Below are positions 47,643 to 57,378 of a DNA stretch of 64,000 nt, piece after piece. Within the stretch, counting starts at the first letter, position 1. Every line of letters starts with the position of its first letter. The translations under genes and the position numbers were made by a program. The notes under the pieces were generated by a model. The model was not told the origin of the DNA. It worked only from the letters and a program-made list of their open reading frames with translations, and ran no database searches. The DNA comes from Rhodococcus yunnanensis NBRC 103083 (lineage in GTDB: Bacteria > Actinomycetota > Actinomycetes > Mycobacteriales > Mycobacteriaceae), in contig NZ_BCXH01000008.1 of NCBI RefSeq assembly GCF_001895005.1, forward strand, positions 1-64,000. The letters run 5' to 3'.

Positions 47643-48659
47643 GTGCCCACCGCAATTTCCGGCCTCACGACCATGCGCCTCGGTGGCCCGGCCCGTGAGT
47701 TCGCCGTAGCGAAGACATCCGAAGAACTCGTCGCCCTCGTGCGTGACGCCGACACGTCGGGAACCCCGGTTCTGCTGGTCGGAGGCGGATCGAATCTGGT
47801 CGTCGGCGACCAGGGTTACGACGGTCTGGTGATCAAGGTCGAGACGTCGGGCATCCGTGTCGACGGGGACTCCATCCGGGTCGCGGCGGGAGAACGCTGG
47901 GACTCGGTCGTCGCTGCCTCGCTCGACGAGGGTCTGGCGGGCCTGGAAGCTCTTTCCGGGATCCCCGGCCTCACCGGTGCGACGCCGGTGCAGAACGTCG
48001 GCGCATACGGGACCGTCACCTCGGATGTGCTCGACTCGCTCACGGTCTACGACCGCGAGACGGGTGAGACGTCCACCTGGACGCCGGATCGATGCGGATT
48101 CGGATTGCATCGCCAGTCCGTCTTCAAGCACTCGACGCGGTACGTCATCCTCGACACGACGATGGCCTTGCGGCGGTCGGGATCCTCGGATCCGGTTCGG
48201 TACGCGGGTCTTGCGGACAGGCTCGGCGTCACCATCGGCGACACGGTTGCCGCGAAGGACGTGCGTACGGCCGTGTTGGATCTGCGAGGCCAGAAGGGGA
48301 TGGTGCTCGACGCCGAAGACCACGACACGTGGAGCGTCGGCTCCTTCTTCCTGAACCCGGTGCTGACGGACATTCCGGAGCCGGCGTCGCGGGCACCCCA
48401 GTACCCGGATCCGTCGGGCATCAAGATCCATGCGGCATGGCTGATCCAGAACGCAGGCTTCGCTCATGGTTACGGCCGCGAGTTCGGCAATGGGACGGTG
48501 TCGCTGTCGACCAAGCACGTTCTCGCGATCACCAACCGCGGCGGCGCGACGACGGCGGATGTCATGGCGCTGGCGTCGCACATCAGGGACGGCGTCGAAG
48601 CGGAGTTCGGAATCACACTCGTGCCCGAATGCGATCTGGTCGGCTGCTCGCTCAGTTGA
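47643..48659 (+). CDS. murB: UDP-N-acetylenolpyruvoylglucosamine reductase
   Basis: A 338-residue flavoenzyme that makes UDP-N-acetylmuramate. The FAD-binding strand VLLVGGGSNLVVGDQGYDGLVI and the GLEALSGIPGLTGATPVQNVGAYG segment are diagnostic. The catalytic Ser is in WSVGSFFLNPV and the C-terminal acidic residue region is near VEAEFGITLVPE. GTG 47643 was chosen because the conserved N-terminus ISGLTTMRLGGPAREFAV begins 5 residues later, and a -10 hexamer lies just upstream. Upstream open frame is a shadow of DUF2505. Confidence 0.95.
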   Translation: MPTAISGLTTMRLGGPAREFAVAKTSEELVALVRDADTSGTPVLLVGGGSNLVVGDQGYDGLVIKVETSGIRVDGDSIRVAAGERWDSVVAASLDEGLAGLEALSGIPGLTGATPVQNVGAYGTVTSDVLDSLTVYDRETGETSTWTPDRCGFGLHRQSVFKHSTRYVILDTTMALRRSGSSDPVRYAGLADRLGVTIGDTVAAKDVRTAVLDLRGQKGMVLDAEDHDTWSVGSFFLNPVLTDIPEPASRAPQYPDPSGIKIHAAWLIQNAGFAHGYGREFGNGTVSLSTKHVLAITNRGGATTADVMALASHIRDGVEAEFGITLVPECDLVGCSLS

Positions 48660-48729
48660 TACCGGCTGACCGCCTACCATGGGATCTTTGTAGTTGCGTT
48701 CTGTGCAGTGCAAGTGAAGGAGTTTTTCA

Positions 48730-50280
48730 GTGCAGGTCACAAGCGTCGGGCACGCGGGTTTTCACATTCAGACCGATGCAGGCAACATCCTGTGTGATCC
48801 GTGGGTCAATCCCGCGTACTTCACGTCGTGGTTCCCGTTTCCGGACAACACGCAGCTGGATTGGGACACCCTCGGCAACTGCGATTATCTGTACGTCTCG
48901 CACCTGCACAAAGACCACTTCGATCCGAAGAACCTCGCCGAGCACGTCGACAAGGACACGACCGTCCTGCTGCCGGACTACCCGGTCCCGGATCTGAAGA
49001 ACGAGCTGATCAAGCTCGGTTTTCACAAGTTCTTCGAGACGACCGACTCGGTCAAGCACCGAATCTCCGGCCCCAAGGGCGATCTCGACATCATGATCAT
49101 CGCCCTTCGTGCGCCTGCCGACGGCCCCATCGGCGACTCCGGTCTCGTCGTGTCCGACGGTGAGACCGTCGCGTTCAACATGAACGACGCTCGCCCGGTC
49201 GACCTCGACGTGCTGACCGAGGAGTTCGGGCATGTCGACGTGCACATGCTGCAGTACTCCGGCGCCATCTGGTACCCGATGGTCTACGACATGGTCGAGC
49301 GTGCAAAGAAGGCGTTCGGCGAGCAGAAGCGTCAGCGTCAGATGGACCGTGCTCGCCAGTACATCGAGCAGATCGGTGCGACGTGGGTCATCCCGTCAGC
49401 GGGCCCGCCCTGTTTTCTGGACGACGAGCTGCGCTTCCTCAACGACGTGTACGACGACCCGTCCAACATCTTCCCGGACCAGATGGTCTTCCTCGATCAG
49501 ATGCGCCGAAACGGCCACGACAAAGGGTTGCTGCAGATCCCCGGCACGACGTCGACGTTCGTCGGCAGTGAACTCGTCTCGCACGAGCATCCGCTGCCGG
49601 TCGAGGAGGTCGAAGCGATCTTCACCACCGGTAAGGCCCAGTACATCGAGGATTTCGCCCAGCGTCAGGCCGGCGTCATCGCGGCAGAGAAGGCGGCGTG
49701 GGCATCGGCCGACGGTGAGCCGTTGCTCGAGCCGCTCCGAGAGTTGTTCGAGCCCATCATGATTCAGACCGACCAGATCTGCGACGGCATCGGTTACCCG
49801 GTAGCACTGATGCTCGGCGCGGAAACCGTCGTACTCGATTTTCCGAAGCGGATCGTGCGCGAACCTGTGCTGAAAGAGCGCTTTCGCTACAGCTTCACCA
49901 TCGCGCCCGAGCTGGTACGAACCGTCGTGCGCGACAAGGAACCGGACTGGGTCAACTCGGTATTCCTGTCGACGCGTTTTCGTGCACGTCGTGTCGGTGG
50001 GTACAACGAGTTCCTGTACACGTTCTTCAAATGCCTCACCGACGAGCGGATCGCCTACGCGGACGGATGGTTCGCCGAGGCGCACGACGACACCGCAACC
50101 ATCGTCAAGGACGGTTACGAGATCCAACGTCGGTGCCCGCATCTGAAGGCGGACCTGTCGAAGTTCGGGATCGTCGAGGGCAACAAGCTGACGTGCAACC
50201 TGCACGGCTGGGACTGGAACCTCGACACCGGTCGCTGCCTGACGTCGAAGGGGCACGAACTGCGGTCGACCAAGCTCTGA
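48730..50280 (+). CDS. Metallo-beta-lactamase/Rieske [2Fe-2S] fusion protein
   Basis: A 516-residue protein of two parts. Residues about 1-280 form an MBL-fold hydrolase with the zinc motif HLHKDHFD (56-63). The C-terminal 90 residues contain a Rieske motif, CPHLKADL followed by CNLHGWDWNL, supplying the Cys-x-His and Cys-x2-His ligands of a [2Fe-2S] cluster. A central helical region links them. The order MBL then Rieske recalls CMP-N-acetylneuraminate hydroxylase, where the order is reversed. A redox or sugar-nucleotide related role is possible but unproven. GTG 48730 follows AAGGAG. It sits between murB and the L,D-transpeptidase. Confidence 0.85.
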   Translation: MQVTSVGHAGFHIQTDAGNILCDPWVNPAYFTSWFPFPDNTQLDWDTLGNCDYLYVSHLHKDHFDPKNLAEHVDKDTTVLLPDYPVPDLKNELIKLGFHKFFETTDSVKHRISGPKGDLDIMIIALRAPADGPIGDSGLVVSDGETVAFNMNDARPVDLDVLTEEFGHVDVHMLQYSGAIWYPMVYDMVERAKKAFGEQKRQRQMDRARQYIEQIGATWVIPSAGPPCFLDDELRFLNDVYDDPSNIFPDQMVFLDQMRRNGHDKGLLQIPGTTSTFVGSELVSHEHPLPVEEVEAIFTTGKAQYIEDFAQRQAGVIAAEKAAWASADGEPLLEPLRELFEPIMIQTDQICDGIGYPVALMLGAETVVLDFPKRIVREPVLKERFRYSFTIAPELVRTVVRDKEPDWVNSVFLSTRFRARRVGGYNEFLYTFFKCLTDERIAYADGWFAEAHDDTATIVKDGYEIQRRCPHLKADLSKFGIVEGNKLTCNLHGWDWNLDTGRCLTSKGHELRSTKL

Positions 50281-50298
50281 GCAACCAGTCACCATCCA

Positions 50299-50444
50299 CG
50301 CAAACGCACGTGCGTTTGCGTAGATGGGTGGGAGTTTCCGCTGGTCGGGTCCGGATGCTGCGCAAATGCGTGTGCGTTTGCGTGGTGGGTGACGGTGTCT
50401 GCTGGTCGGGTTTTGGGTGCTGCGCAAATGCGTGTGCGTTTGCG
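50299..50444. repeat. Three palindromic repeats of the CAAACGCACGTGCGTTTG family
   Basis: A perfect 22-base palindrome lies at 50299-50320 and two diverged copies (CGCAAATGCGTGTGCGTTTG core) at 50361-50382 and 50423-50444, spaced by 62 bases. A half copy (GGGCGTTTGCGCAG) follows near 50467. They fill most of the gap before the transpeptidase gene. Confidence 0.85.
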
Positions 50445-50566
50445 TGGTGGGGTGGGGTGGGGTCCGGGGATGGGCGTTTGCGCAGAATGTCCGGATCCAG
50501 GTGTGAAACCGGTGTGAATCCGAGCGCACAGGACGTCTCGATAGTGGTCGGGTAATTTTCCGCGGG

Positions 50567-50572
50567 TACGTT
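50567..50572 (+). promoter_or_regulatory. Candidate -10 hexamer for leaderless transpeptidase transcript
   Basis: TACGTT ends seven bases before GTG 50580. Confidence 0.4.
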
Positions 50573-50579
50573 GGAACAC

Positions 50580-51845
50580 GTGCATGAGCAGGTAGAACGG
50601 ACAAATCGGACGCGGTTGCTGTGGTGGATCGCGGCGATCGCGGCACTGGCGGCTCTCGTCGCGGGATGCACCATCGGCAGTGACGGCGGATCGACCGGCA
50701 GTGCGGCGTCGACGACCGAAGCCCCACCGGTTGCCCAGGTGACGCAGAATCCGACGGATGGAGCCGAGGACGTCAGTCCCATCGCCCCCATCTCGGTGTC
50801 CGTCACCAACGGAACTCTGAGCGGCGTCACGCTGACCAACCCCGAAGGCAAACTCGTCCAGGGCGCGCTCGCGCCGGACAAGGCGTCGTACGGCATCACC
50901 GAACCGCTCGGCTACGGCTCGACGTACACGTGGGCGGGCACCGCGATCGGCTCCGACGGCAAATCCGTCGAGATCGACGGAAGCTTCACCACTGTCACTC
51001 CGGACAGCAGGACGGCGGTCAGCACCAACATCGGTGACGGCCAGGAGGTCGGCATCGCGGCGCCGATCATCCTGCAGTTCGACTCGACGATCGAGAACAA
51101 GGCGGCCGTCGAGAAGGCGCTGACCGTCACCACGAACCCGCCGACGCCGGGGGCGTGGGCATGGTTCCCCGACGACAACGGCTCACGGGTGCACTGGCGC
51201 CCGGCCAACTACTGGGCTCCCGGTACGACGGTGTCGGTGCAGGCGAATCTGTACGGCGTCGACTACGGCGACGGCGCTTACGGCGCCGACGACGTGACCA
51301 TCGACTTCAGCATCGGTCGCAGTCAGATCGTCAAAGCAGAGGCGACGAGCCACCGCATGCAGGTCGTCCGTGATGGGCAGACCATCATGGACATTCCGGT
51401 GAGCTACGGCGAAGGCAACGAAGCGCGCAACGTGACGCGCTCGGGCATCCACGTGGTGACCGAGAAGCACGAGGACTTCCTGATGTCGAATCCGCCGTTC
51501 TACGAGAACGTGCGCGAGCGATGGGCCGTCCGCATCTCCAACAACGGCGAGTTCATCCACGCCAACCCGGAGACAACCGGCGTGCAGGGCGCGTCGAATG
51601 TCACCAACGGGTGTATCAACCTTTCGACCGAGGACGCCCAGCAGTACTTCGGCATCGCGATGTACGGCGACCCGGTCGAGGTGACGGGCACGTCGATCGA
51701 CCTGTCGGCTGCCGACGGCGATCTCTACGACTGGGCGATCGACTGGCCGACGTGGGAGTCGATGTCCGAGCTGCCTGCAGGCGCTGCTGCGGCGACGACT
51801 CCGGTTGCACCTGCCGTCGCTCCGGCGGCGGTTCCGGCGGGCTGA
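50580..51845 (+). CDS. L,D-transpeptidase lipoprotein (LprQ/LdtMt5-like)
   Basis: A 421-residue lipoprotein. The signal has lipobox LVAGC (Cys about residue 30). Two Ig-like domains (about 50-260) precede the YkuD catalytic domain, where the catalytic-Cys motif is [15 protein letters not shown], with [16 protein letters not shown] just before it. It makes 3-3 cross-links in peptidoglycan. It has the LdtMt5 type of motif, without the usual SHGCIR. Starts at TTG 50571 and GTG 50580 are possible; GTG 50580 has TACGTT 7 bases upstream. Orthologous position in M. tuberculosis: Rv0483, next to murB (from memory). Confidence 0.92.
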   Translation: MHEQVERTNRTRLLWWIAAIAALAALVAGCTIGSDGGSTGSAASTTEAPPVAQVTQNPTDGAEDVSPIAPISVSVTNGTLSGVTLTNPEGKLVQGALAPDKASYGITEPLGYGSTYTWAGTAIGSDGKSVEIDGSFTTVTPDSRTAVSTNIGDGQEVGIAAPIILQFDSTIENKAAVEKALTVTTNPPTPGAWAWFPDDNGSRVHWRPANYWAPGTTVSVQANLYGVDYGDGAYGADDVTIDFSIGRSQIVKAEATSHRMQVVRDGQTIMDIPVSYGEGNEARNVTRSGIHVVTEKHEDFLMSNPPFYENVRERWAVRISNNGEFIHANPETTGVQGASNVTNGCINLSTEDAQQYFGIAMYGDPVEVTGTSIDLSAADGDLYDWAIDWPTWESMSELPAGAAAATTPVAPAVAPAAVPAG

Positions 51846-51865
51846 GTCCGCAGTCGCGTCACGAA

Positions 51866-51897
51866 AAATGCCAGGTGCACGGATGCACCTGGCATTT
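51866..51897. terminator. Hairpin between convergent transpeptidase and SDR genes
   Basis: Perfect 14-base arms AAATGCCAGGTGCA (51866-51879) and its complement (51884-51897) flank a 4-base loop, followed by a T-rich end on the plus strand. It can serve both directions. Confidence 0.85.
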
Positions 51898-51928
51898 CTC
51901 GTCTGTCAAGAATCAAGACCGCGAAGAA

Positions 51929-52684
51929 TCAGGACCGCGCGAAGCGACCGGGGCCGGCCTGGTCGCGAGGCTTGATGATGATCTGATCGAGATTGACGTG
52001 CGACGGACGTGATGCGACGAAGCCGATGACCTCCGCGATGTCGCTGGCCACCAGCGGCGTGATGCCCTTGTACACAGCGTCCGCCTTCGCCTCGTCGCCG
52101 TCGAAACGCACGAGCGAGAACTCGGTCTCCACAGCACCCGGTGCGATCTCGGTGAGTCGGACCGGCTGGCCCAGAAGCTCGCCGCGCAGCGTCCGATGCA
52201 GCACCGCTTGGGCGTGCTTGGCCGAGGTGTAACCGGAGCCGTTGTCGTACGCTTCGAAGGCCGCAACCGACGTGATGGTCACCACAAGTCCATCGCCCGA
52301 TTCGATCAGTTTCGGCAGCAATGCCTTGGTGATTCGCAGCGTGCCGAGGACGTTGGTTTCCCACATCCAGCGCCACTCTTCGAGATCGGCATCGATGACA
52401 GGTGCGAGTCCTTTCGCTCCGCCCGCGTTGTTGATCAGCACGTGAACGCGGGGGATCACGGCGGTGAACGCGGCGACCGAATCCTCGTCGGTAACGTCCA
52501 ATTCCAGTGCGGTGCCGCCGATTTCGGACGCGAGCTTCTCCAGGCGGTCGAGGCGGCGTGCCCCGATGGCGACGTGGTACCCCTGCGCGGCCAAATGGCG
52601 GGCGGTGGCCTCGCCGATTCCCGAGCTGGCTCCGGTGACAACTGCGATGCGGGCGTCGGGCGAGATTTGTTCGGACAATGTCAT
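51929..52684 (-). CDS. Short-chain dehydrogenase/reductase
   Basis: A 251-residue SDR. The cofactor motif is TGASSGIGEATARHLA (about 17-32), the NNAG motif follows at about 84, and catalytic Ser-Tyr-Lys is in TSVAAFEAYDNGSGYTSAKHAQ. It is probably NADP-linked because of the GARRLDRL basic residues after the second strand. Substrate unknown. ATG 52684 was chosen: TAGAAT on the minus strand ends 7 bases upstream. It converges on the transpeptidase gene and diverges from the ROK gene, as Rv0484c does in M. tuberculosis (from memory). Confidence 0.9.
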   Translation of the reverse strand: MTLSEQISPDARIAVVTGASSGIGEATARHLAAQGYHVAIGARRLDRLEKLASEIGGTALELDVTDEDSVAAFTAVIPRVHVLINNAGGAKGLAPVIDADLEEWRWMWETNVLGTLRITKALLPKLIESGDGLVVTITSVAAFEAYDNGSGYTSAKHAQAVLHRTLRGELLGQPVRLTEIAPGAVETEFSLVRFDGDEAKADAVYKGITPLVASDIAEVIGFVASRPSHVNLDQIIIKPRDQAGPGRFARS

Positions 52685-52987
52685 GCATCGAATTCTAGTC
52701 GCAGGCATTCGCTGCTCGACGGGGCAGGATTGGTGATCCGCCGGGGAGGTGCTAATTTGGCCTCATGTCCGCCAGCCACTCGCCAGCATTGCGTGTCACC
52801 TACGTGACTGCTGCTCTGGGTTCTCGGCTGCCACTCCCTCGTGAACTGTGTTGTCTCGGTTTCGGAGCCTGTCGCTAAATCAGCTTTTGCGACTGGTCGT
52901 CTCTGCGCTCTTCTTTCTCTGCGCTTTCCTGACCGCATCCTGCACCACCCGTTCTCCAGTGCGGGTCTATTGCCGAGGACAAACCAC
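52685..52987. promoter_or_regulatory. Divergent promoter region between the SDR and ROK genes
   Basis: About 300 bases without a supportable gene. A minus-strand -10 hexamer, TAGAAT at 52697-52692, serves the SDR gene as a leaderless transcript. The ROK gene's frame is open upstream to 52841, but that stretch has no protein-like composition. No operator was recognised. Confidence 0.5.
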
Positions 52988-54277
52988 GTGTCACTTGCAA
53001 CGCTTCCGATCAATACCTCCGTCGCTTCCATACGCGGATCCCGTTCGTCCTCCGTCGTCGGGCGAACGACCGTCCGCAATCGAGTTCAGATCGTCGCACC
53101 CGACTTGCGGGTCGCCGACAGTCCAGCCGCTTCCGTCCTTCGCGTCGCCTCGGTCGAAGGCCCAATTTCCCGCGACATCGCCGCCCGCGCAACGGGTTTG
53201 AGTATCGCCACCGTCAACCGTCAGGTCGCCTCGCTCCTGGGTGTCGGTCTGCTGCGTGAGCGGGCAGATCTCACCGCCTCGGGCGCAATCGGTCGGCCCC
53301 GCGTGCCGTTCGAGGTCAACCACGAACCGTATTCGACCGTGGGCATCCACATCGGTGCCATCGTCACCGGCATCATCGTCAGCGACCTGCGCGGCCGCAT
53401 CCTCGGCGCCGTCGAGATCCCGACGCCGAGCGGACCCGCGTCGACGGCCCTGCACACCATCACACGCAGTGCAGGCGCCTTCGCTGCCCGGTGGCACCGG
53501 CGCACCCCGCTGTGGGTCGGAGTGGCTCTGGGCGGCCGGGTCGACGCCTCCACCGGAACCGTCGACCACCCACGCCTCGGGTGGGACAACGCACAGGTCG
53601 GCTCGATCGTCGGCGGCGGACTCGGTCTGCCGGTGTCGGTCTCGGGTCACGTCGAAGCGATGGCCGCATCCGAACTGCTGTTGACGCCCTCTCGCGCCGA
53701 GACCGTCACCACGGGAACGAGCTTGTTCTTCTATGCACGCGAAACCGCAGGCATCGCGTTGACCATCGACGGTCGCGTCCACACCCCGTCCACCGGTCCC
53801 GGATCGATCGCGCATCTACCGACCGGTTCCGACGCTCGGTGCGAATGCGGCAACCGCGGATGCCTCGAAGCCACGGTCAGCGACCGGGCTGTCCTCACTG
53901 CCGCCGTCGAACGCGGCGTTCTCGCCGGCGGTGAGGGACGTCAGAACATTTCGGCGCTCTACCAGGCGGCACACGACGGTTCGGCGGGAGCGCAGGACAT
54001 CCTCGTCGAGCGCGCGCAGGTGCTCGGACGCACCGTCGGGCTGCTGCGGGATCTGTTCAACCCCGATCGTGTGGTGCTCGGGGGCCAGGCCTTCACCGAG
54101 TACACCGCAGGTGTGCCGCACGTGGCAGAAGCGTTCGGCCGCACATCCACGTTGCCGCGCAAGGATATTCGCATCACCGGATTCGGAAACAAGGTGCAGG
54201 AGTACGCGGCTGCGGTCGTCTCGCTCAGTGCCGTGTACTCGGATCCGCTGGCATCCATGCGACGGGCTGCTGCGTAG
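52988..54277 (+). CDS. ROK family protein with N-terminal winged helix
   Basis: A 429-residue protein. The N-terminal winged-helix DNA-binding domain includes GPISRDIAARATGLSIATVNRQVASLL (about 60-85). The ROK sugar-kinase-like domain has VGIHIGAIVTGIIVSDLRGRILG, the zinc motif CECGNRGCLEA, and NPDRVVLGGQAF near the C-terminus. It is a NagC-type regulator, and the usual ATP-binding DxGxT is altered (HIGAIVT), so kinase activity is doubtful. GTG 52988 with GAGGAC upstream was chosen over ATG 52841. Orthologous to Rv0485 (from memory). Confidence 0.88.
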   Translation: MSLATLPINTSVASIRGSRSSSVVGRTTVRNRVQIVAPDLRVADSPAASVLRVASVEGPISRDIAARATGLSIATVNRQVASLLGVGLLRERADLTASGAIGRPRVPFEVNHEPYSTVGIHIGAIVTGIIVSDLRGRILGAVEIPTPSGPASTALHTITRSAGAFAARWHRRTPLWVGVALGGRVDASTGTVDHPRLGWDNAQVGSIVGGGLGLPVSVSGHVEAMAASELLLTPSRAETVTTGTSLFFYARETAGIALTIDGRVHTPSTGPGSIAHLPTGSDARCECGNRGCLEATVSDRAVLTAAVERGVLAGGEGRQNISALYQAAHDGSAGAQDILVERAQVLGRTVGLLRDLFNPDRVVLGGQAFTEYTAGVPHVAEAFGRTSTLPRKDIRITGFGNKVQEYAAAVVSLSAVYSDPLASMRRAAA

Positions 54278-54327
54278 AGCAGAGAGGCCGCGGGCCCGAG
54301 CTGCGGCCGGTCGGTCATGATGTGAGC

Positions 54328-55203
54328 ATGGTTATCGATTCAGTGGGGCCGGTGCGGCAGACGAGCGGAACAGACGGGACGAACATCGTCTATCGAGTGT
54401 CCGGAAATCGGGCGGGTAGACCGCTCGTTCTGCTGCACGGATGGGCGCAATCCTCGGCGTGCTGGGGCGAGCACGTTCTTGCCGAACTCGGACTCGACTA
54501 CCGGTTGATCGCCGTCGATCTCCGTGGCCACGGCTACTCGGATGCGCCGGCCAGCGGGTACGACGACTCGGCCATCTGGGCAGGCGACGTCGACGCGGTC
54601 CTGACAGCAGAGGGCATCACGGGGCATGGGGGCATAGGCGGGGGCACTGGTGCCGTGCTGGTCGGCTGGTCCTACGGCGGACTCGTCATCTGTGACTATC
54701 TGGCTACTCACGGGACGGCTGCGGTGTCGGGAATCGTTCTGGTCGGTGCGATCACGAGCATCGGGCGCGGGGAGCAGGGTGGGCGCGTCGGACCTGCGAT
54801 GCGGGCGGCGATTCCCGGCGCTATGTCGGAGGAACCGCGGGTGGCGATCAAGGCGCTCGGCAGTTTCGGCAGCGCACTCACAGGGCCGACCCAGGGGAAG
54901 GGCGCAGCTGCGCAGGCGCTGTTCGGGTTGACGCTCGCAACGCCGCCTCGCGTGCGTGCTGCGTTGTTCGATCGCGCCGTCTCGCACGACGACCTTCTCC
55001 GGACGTTGGATGTTCCGGCGCTCGTGCTGCACGGAACCGAGGACACCGTCGTCGACGTCTCGTCGGGCCGCCACGCCGCGTCGTTGATACCGCAGGTCAC
55101 CGAGTCGTACTGGGAGGGGGTCGACCACGGCCCCTTCGTCGCCGATCCCGACCGTTTCGTGGCCGAGGTGACGGGGTTCGTCGAGAGCGTGAGTTCGCCC
55201 TAG
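54328..55203 (+). CDS. Alpha/beta hydrolase
   Basis: A 291-residue alpha/beta hydrolase. It has [25 protein letters not shown], nucleophile motif VGWSYGGLV and catalytic His near [12 protein letters not shown]. Substrate unknown; haloperoxidase-like esterases are related. ATG 54328 has CATGAT six bases upstream (GTG 54322 is an alternative). It lies between the ROK gene and mshA on the same strand. Confidence 0.85.
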   Translation: MVIDSVGPVRQTSGTDGTNIVYRVSGNRAGRPLVLLHGWAQSSACWGEHVLAELGLDYRLIAVDLRGHGYSDAPASGYDDSAIWAGDVDAVLTAEGITGHGGIGGGTGAVLVGWSYGGLVICDYLATHGTAAVSGIVLVGAITSIGRGEQGGRVGPAMRAAIPGAMSEEPRVAIKALGSFGSALTGPTQGKGAAAQALFGLTLATPPRVRAALFDRAVSHDDLLRTLDVPALVLHGTEDTVVDVSSGRHAASLIPQVTESYWEGVDHGPFVADPDRFVAEVTGFVESVSSP

Positions 55204-55225
55204 CTGCCCCCTCCCTGAAGCTCCG

Positions 55226-55231
55226 TACTGT
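55226..55231 (+). promoter_or_regulatory. Candidate -10 hexamer for leaderless mshA transcript
   Basis: TACTGT ends six bases before GTG 55238. Confidence 0.5.
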
Positions 55232-55237
55232 GGGGGA

Positions 55238-56578
55238 GTGCAGACTGGACGGGTGAGTGGTCGCCAGCTGAGCCGGGTCGCTGTGCTGTCGTTGCATACC
55301 TCCCCGCTGGCACAGCCAGGGATGGGCGACGCGGGCGGCATGAACGTGTACGTGCTGCAATCTGCGAAAGAGCTGGCCAAGCGGGGTGTCCAGGTCGAGA
55401 TTTTCACCAGGGCCACGTCCTCCGCGGACGAACCCGTGCGGGAAGCGGCGCCGGGGGTTCTGGTTCGCAACATCGTCGCCGGGCCGTTCGAAGGCCTCGA
55501 CAAACAGGACCTGCCGACGCAGCTGTGTGCGTTCGCTGCGGGGGTGTTGCGCGAGGAAGCGCGTCACGACGCCGGCTACTACGATCTCGTTCATTCGCAC
55601 TACTGGTTGTCCGGTCAGGTGGGTTGGTTGGCGAGAGACCGGTGGGGTGTGCCTCTCGTGCACACCGCGCACACCCTCGCGGCCGTGAAGAACGCCTCGC
55701 TTGCCGCCGGTGATTCCCCGGAACCCGCGGCTCGTCAGATCGGTGAACAACAGGTCGTCGCCGAGGCCGATCGTTTGATCGCCAATACCTCCGAAGAGGC
55801 CAAACAGCTCATCGAGATCTACGGTGCATCTCCGGAGTCGGTCGACGTCGTGGCGCCCGGTGCCGATCTCGCTCGCTACCATCCCGGCAACCGACTCGCT
55901 GCACGCGCCGAGTTGGGTATCGATCCACGAGAAACCGTGGTTGCCTTCGTCGGCCGCATCCAACCGTTGAAGGCGCCCGATGTGTTGCTGCGTGCGGCGG
56001 CCGAACTGGTGCGACGAGATCCTGGATCGGCGTTGCGAGTTCTCGTCGTCGGCGGGCCGTCGGGTAGCGGCCTGGACCGGCCGGACAGTCTCATCGAGCT
56101 CGCCGAGGAGCTCGGCATCTCGGCTCGCGTGAGCTTCATGCGGCCGCAGCCGTCGCAGGTGTTGGCGCAGGTCTATCGTGCTGCCGACGTGGTCGCCGTG
56201 CCCAGTTACAACGAGTCGTTCGGTCTGGTGGCGATCGAGGCGCAGGCCTGCGGTACTCCCGTGATCGCGGCGGATGTCGGTGGGCTCGGGGTGGCAGTTC
56301 GGTCGGGGGAAACGGGTGTGCTCGTGCAAGGGCATCGCACCGACGACTGGGCGACGGCGCTGGGAACCATGGTCGGCGACCGAGATACCCTGGCCCGCAT
56401 GGCTGCTGCCGCGCCCGTGCACGCCGCTGATTTTTCGTGGGAGCACACAGCGGAGGGTTTGCTCGACAGTTATCGTGCAGCGCAGTTCCACTTCGATCGC
56501 CACGACGGCCCGAGCGAGTTCTCGCCGCGTCGCACGCGTGGATTGTCCAAGCTACGACGAGGAGTGGTGACGGCATGA
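55238..56578 (+). CDS. mshA: D-inositol-3-phosphate glycosyltransferase
   Basis: A 446-residue GT4 glycosyltransferase catalysing the first step of mycothiol synthesis (UDP-GlcNAc + 1D-myo-inositol 3-phosphate). The N-terminal acceptor region has [22 protein letters not shown]. Donor-binding motifs include [17 protein letters not shown] and the C-terminal [29 protein letters not shown] with the E-x7-E pattern. GTG 55238 has a TACTGT -10 hexamer upstream and is probably leaderless. The stop overlaps the next gene (ATGA). Presence of this gene confirms an actinobacterial host. Confidence 0.96.
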   Translation: MQTGRVSGRQLSRVAVLSLHTSPLAQPGMGDAGGMNVYVLQSAKELAKRGVQVEIFTRATSSADEPVREAAPGVLVRNIVAGPFEGLDKQDLPTQLCAFAAGVLREEARHDAGYYDLVHSHYWLSGQVGWLARDRWGVPLVHTAHTLAAVKNASLAAGDSPEPAARQIGEQQVVAEADRLIANTSEEAKQLIEIYGASPESVDVVAPGADLARYHPGNRLAARAELGIDPRETVVAFVGRIQPLKAPDVLLRAAAELVRRDPGSALRVLVVGGPSGSGLDRPDSLIELAEELGISARVSFMRPQPSQVLAQVYRAADVVAVPSYNESFGLVAIEAQACGTPVIAADVGGLGVAVRSGETGVLVQGHRTDDWATALGTMVGDRDTLARMAAAAPVHAADFSWEHTAEGLLDSYRAAQFHFDRHDGPSEFSPRRTRGLSKLRRGVVTA

Positions 56579-57057
56579 GCGAGACAGCTGGATTGATCGA
56601 CCGGGTGTTGTCCGAGCGCGAGCTGGAATACCAACGCAAGGGCGAGGATTCGTTCGTCGTCGAATTGCCGGGGGAGCGCAAGCTCAAGACCACGACGATG
56701 CTGACCGTGGGCAATCACGGGGTGCGCATCGAAGCGTTCGTGTGTCGCAAGCCCGACGAGAATTTCGAAGGTGTCTACCGATACCTTCTCCGGCGCAACC
56801 GTCGGCTCTACGGCGTGCATTACACGATCGACAAGATCGGCGACATCTACCTCGTGGGACGATTGTCCACGCACGCGGTGACGGGAGACGAGATCGACCG
56901 TGTTCTCGGGCAGGTTCTGGAAGCCGCCGACGGCGATTTCAACGTCCTGCTCGAACTCGGGTTCGCCGAATCCATCAAGCGCGAGTGGGCATGGCGTGTC
57001 TCGCGGGGAGAGTCGCTCGCGAATCTGAAGGCGTTCGAGCATCTGATCGAGCAGTAG
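56575..57057 (+). CDS. YbjN domain-containing protein
   Basis: A 160-residue YbjN/DUF1790-like protein ([46 protein letters not shown]), a fold related to type III secretion chaperones that is common beside mshA. ATG 56575 overlaps the mshA TGA as ATGA, so translation is coupled. Function unknown; a role in mycothiol or stress response is only suggested by context (Rv0487 position, from memory). Confidence 0.87.
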   Translation: MSETAGLIDRVLSERELEYQRKGEDSFVVELPGERKLKTTTMLTVGNHGVRIEAFVCRKPDENFEGVYRYLLRRNRRLYGVHYTIDKIGDIYLVGRLSTHAVTGDEIDRVLGQVLEAADGDFNVLLELGFAESIKREWAWRVSRGESLANLKAFEHLIEQ

Positions 57058-57378
57058 AACTGGTTACGCGCGCGAAACGTGAGCGTGACCCGTCGCATAC
57101 GGGCGCCTCGTAGTGTTCTGGACATGACCGGGGCGGTGTACACAGCTGTGCTTCGGCGACCGTTCGGTTGCCGCGTCGGAGAAGTCGTTGCGCTGCTTGG
57201 TGTTTCGGCGGTGACAGCACTGCCGCTCGGTGGCGTCGGCAGCTCGATCGCGTCGAAGGAATGCCGAAATCGTGCGGACATCACGAGCGACGAGTAGCGT
57301 CCCGAACCAGACGGACCGGCCGCACCCGGAACGCTTGTTCACGAGACGAGCGGCCGAAAGCGAACAATGGAGGAAGTT
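57058..57378 (+). promoter_or_regulatory. Intergenic region before the BMP transporter operon
   Basis: About 320 bases with no convincing gene; a 72-codon frame at 57079-57297 has no protein signature. The region should hold the promoter of the nucleoside transport operon. No terminator hairpin or riboswitch was recognised. Confidence 0.4.

Noticed and set aside
52841-52987. N-terminal extension of the ROK gene from ATG 52841.
   Set aside because: The extra 49 residues have no conserved features; GTG 52988 has a ribosome site and gives the usual family length.
57079-57297. 72-codon frame before the BMP operon.
   Set aside because: No ribosome site and no recognisable protein feature; composition like non-coding GC-rich DNA.
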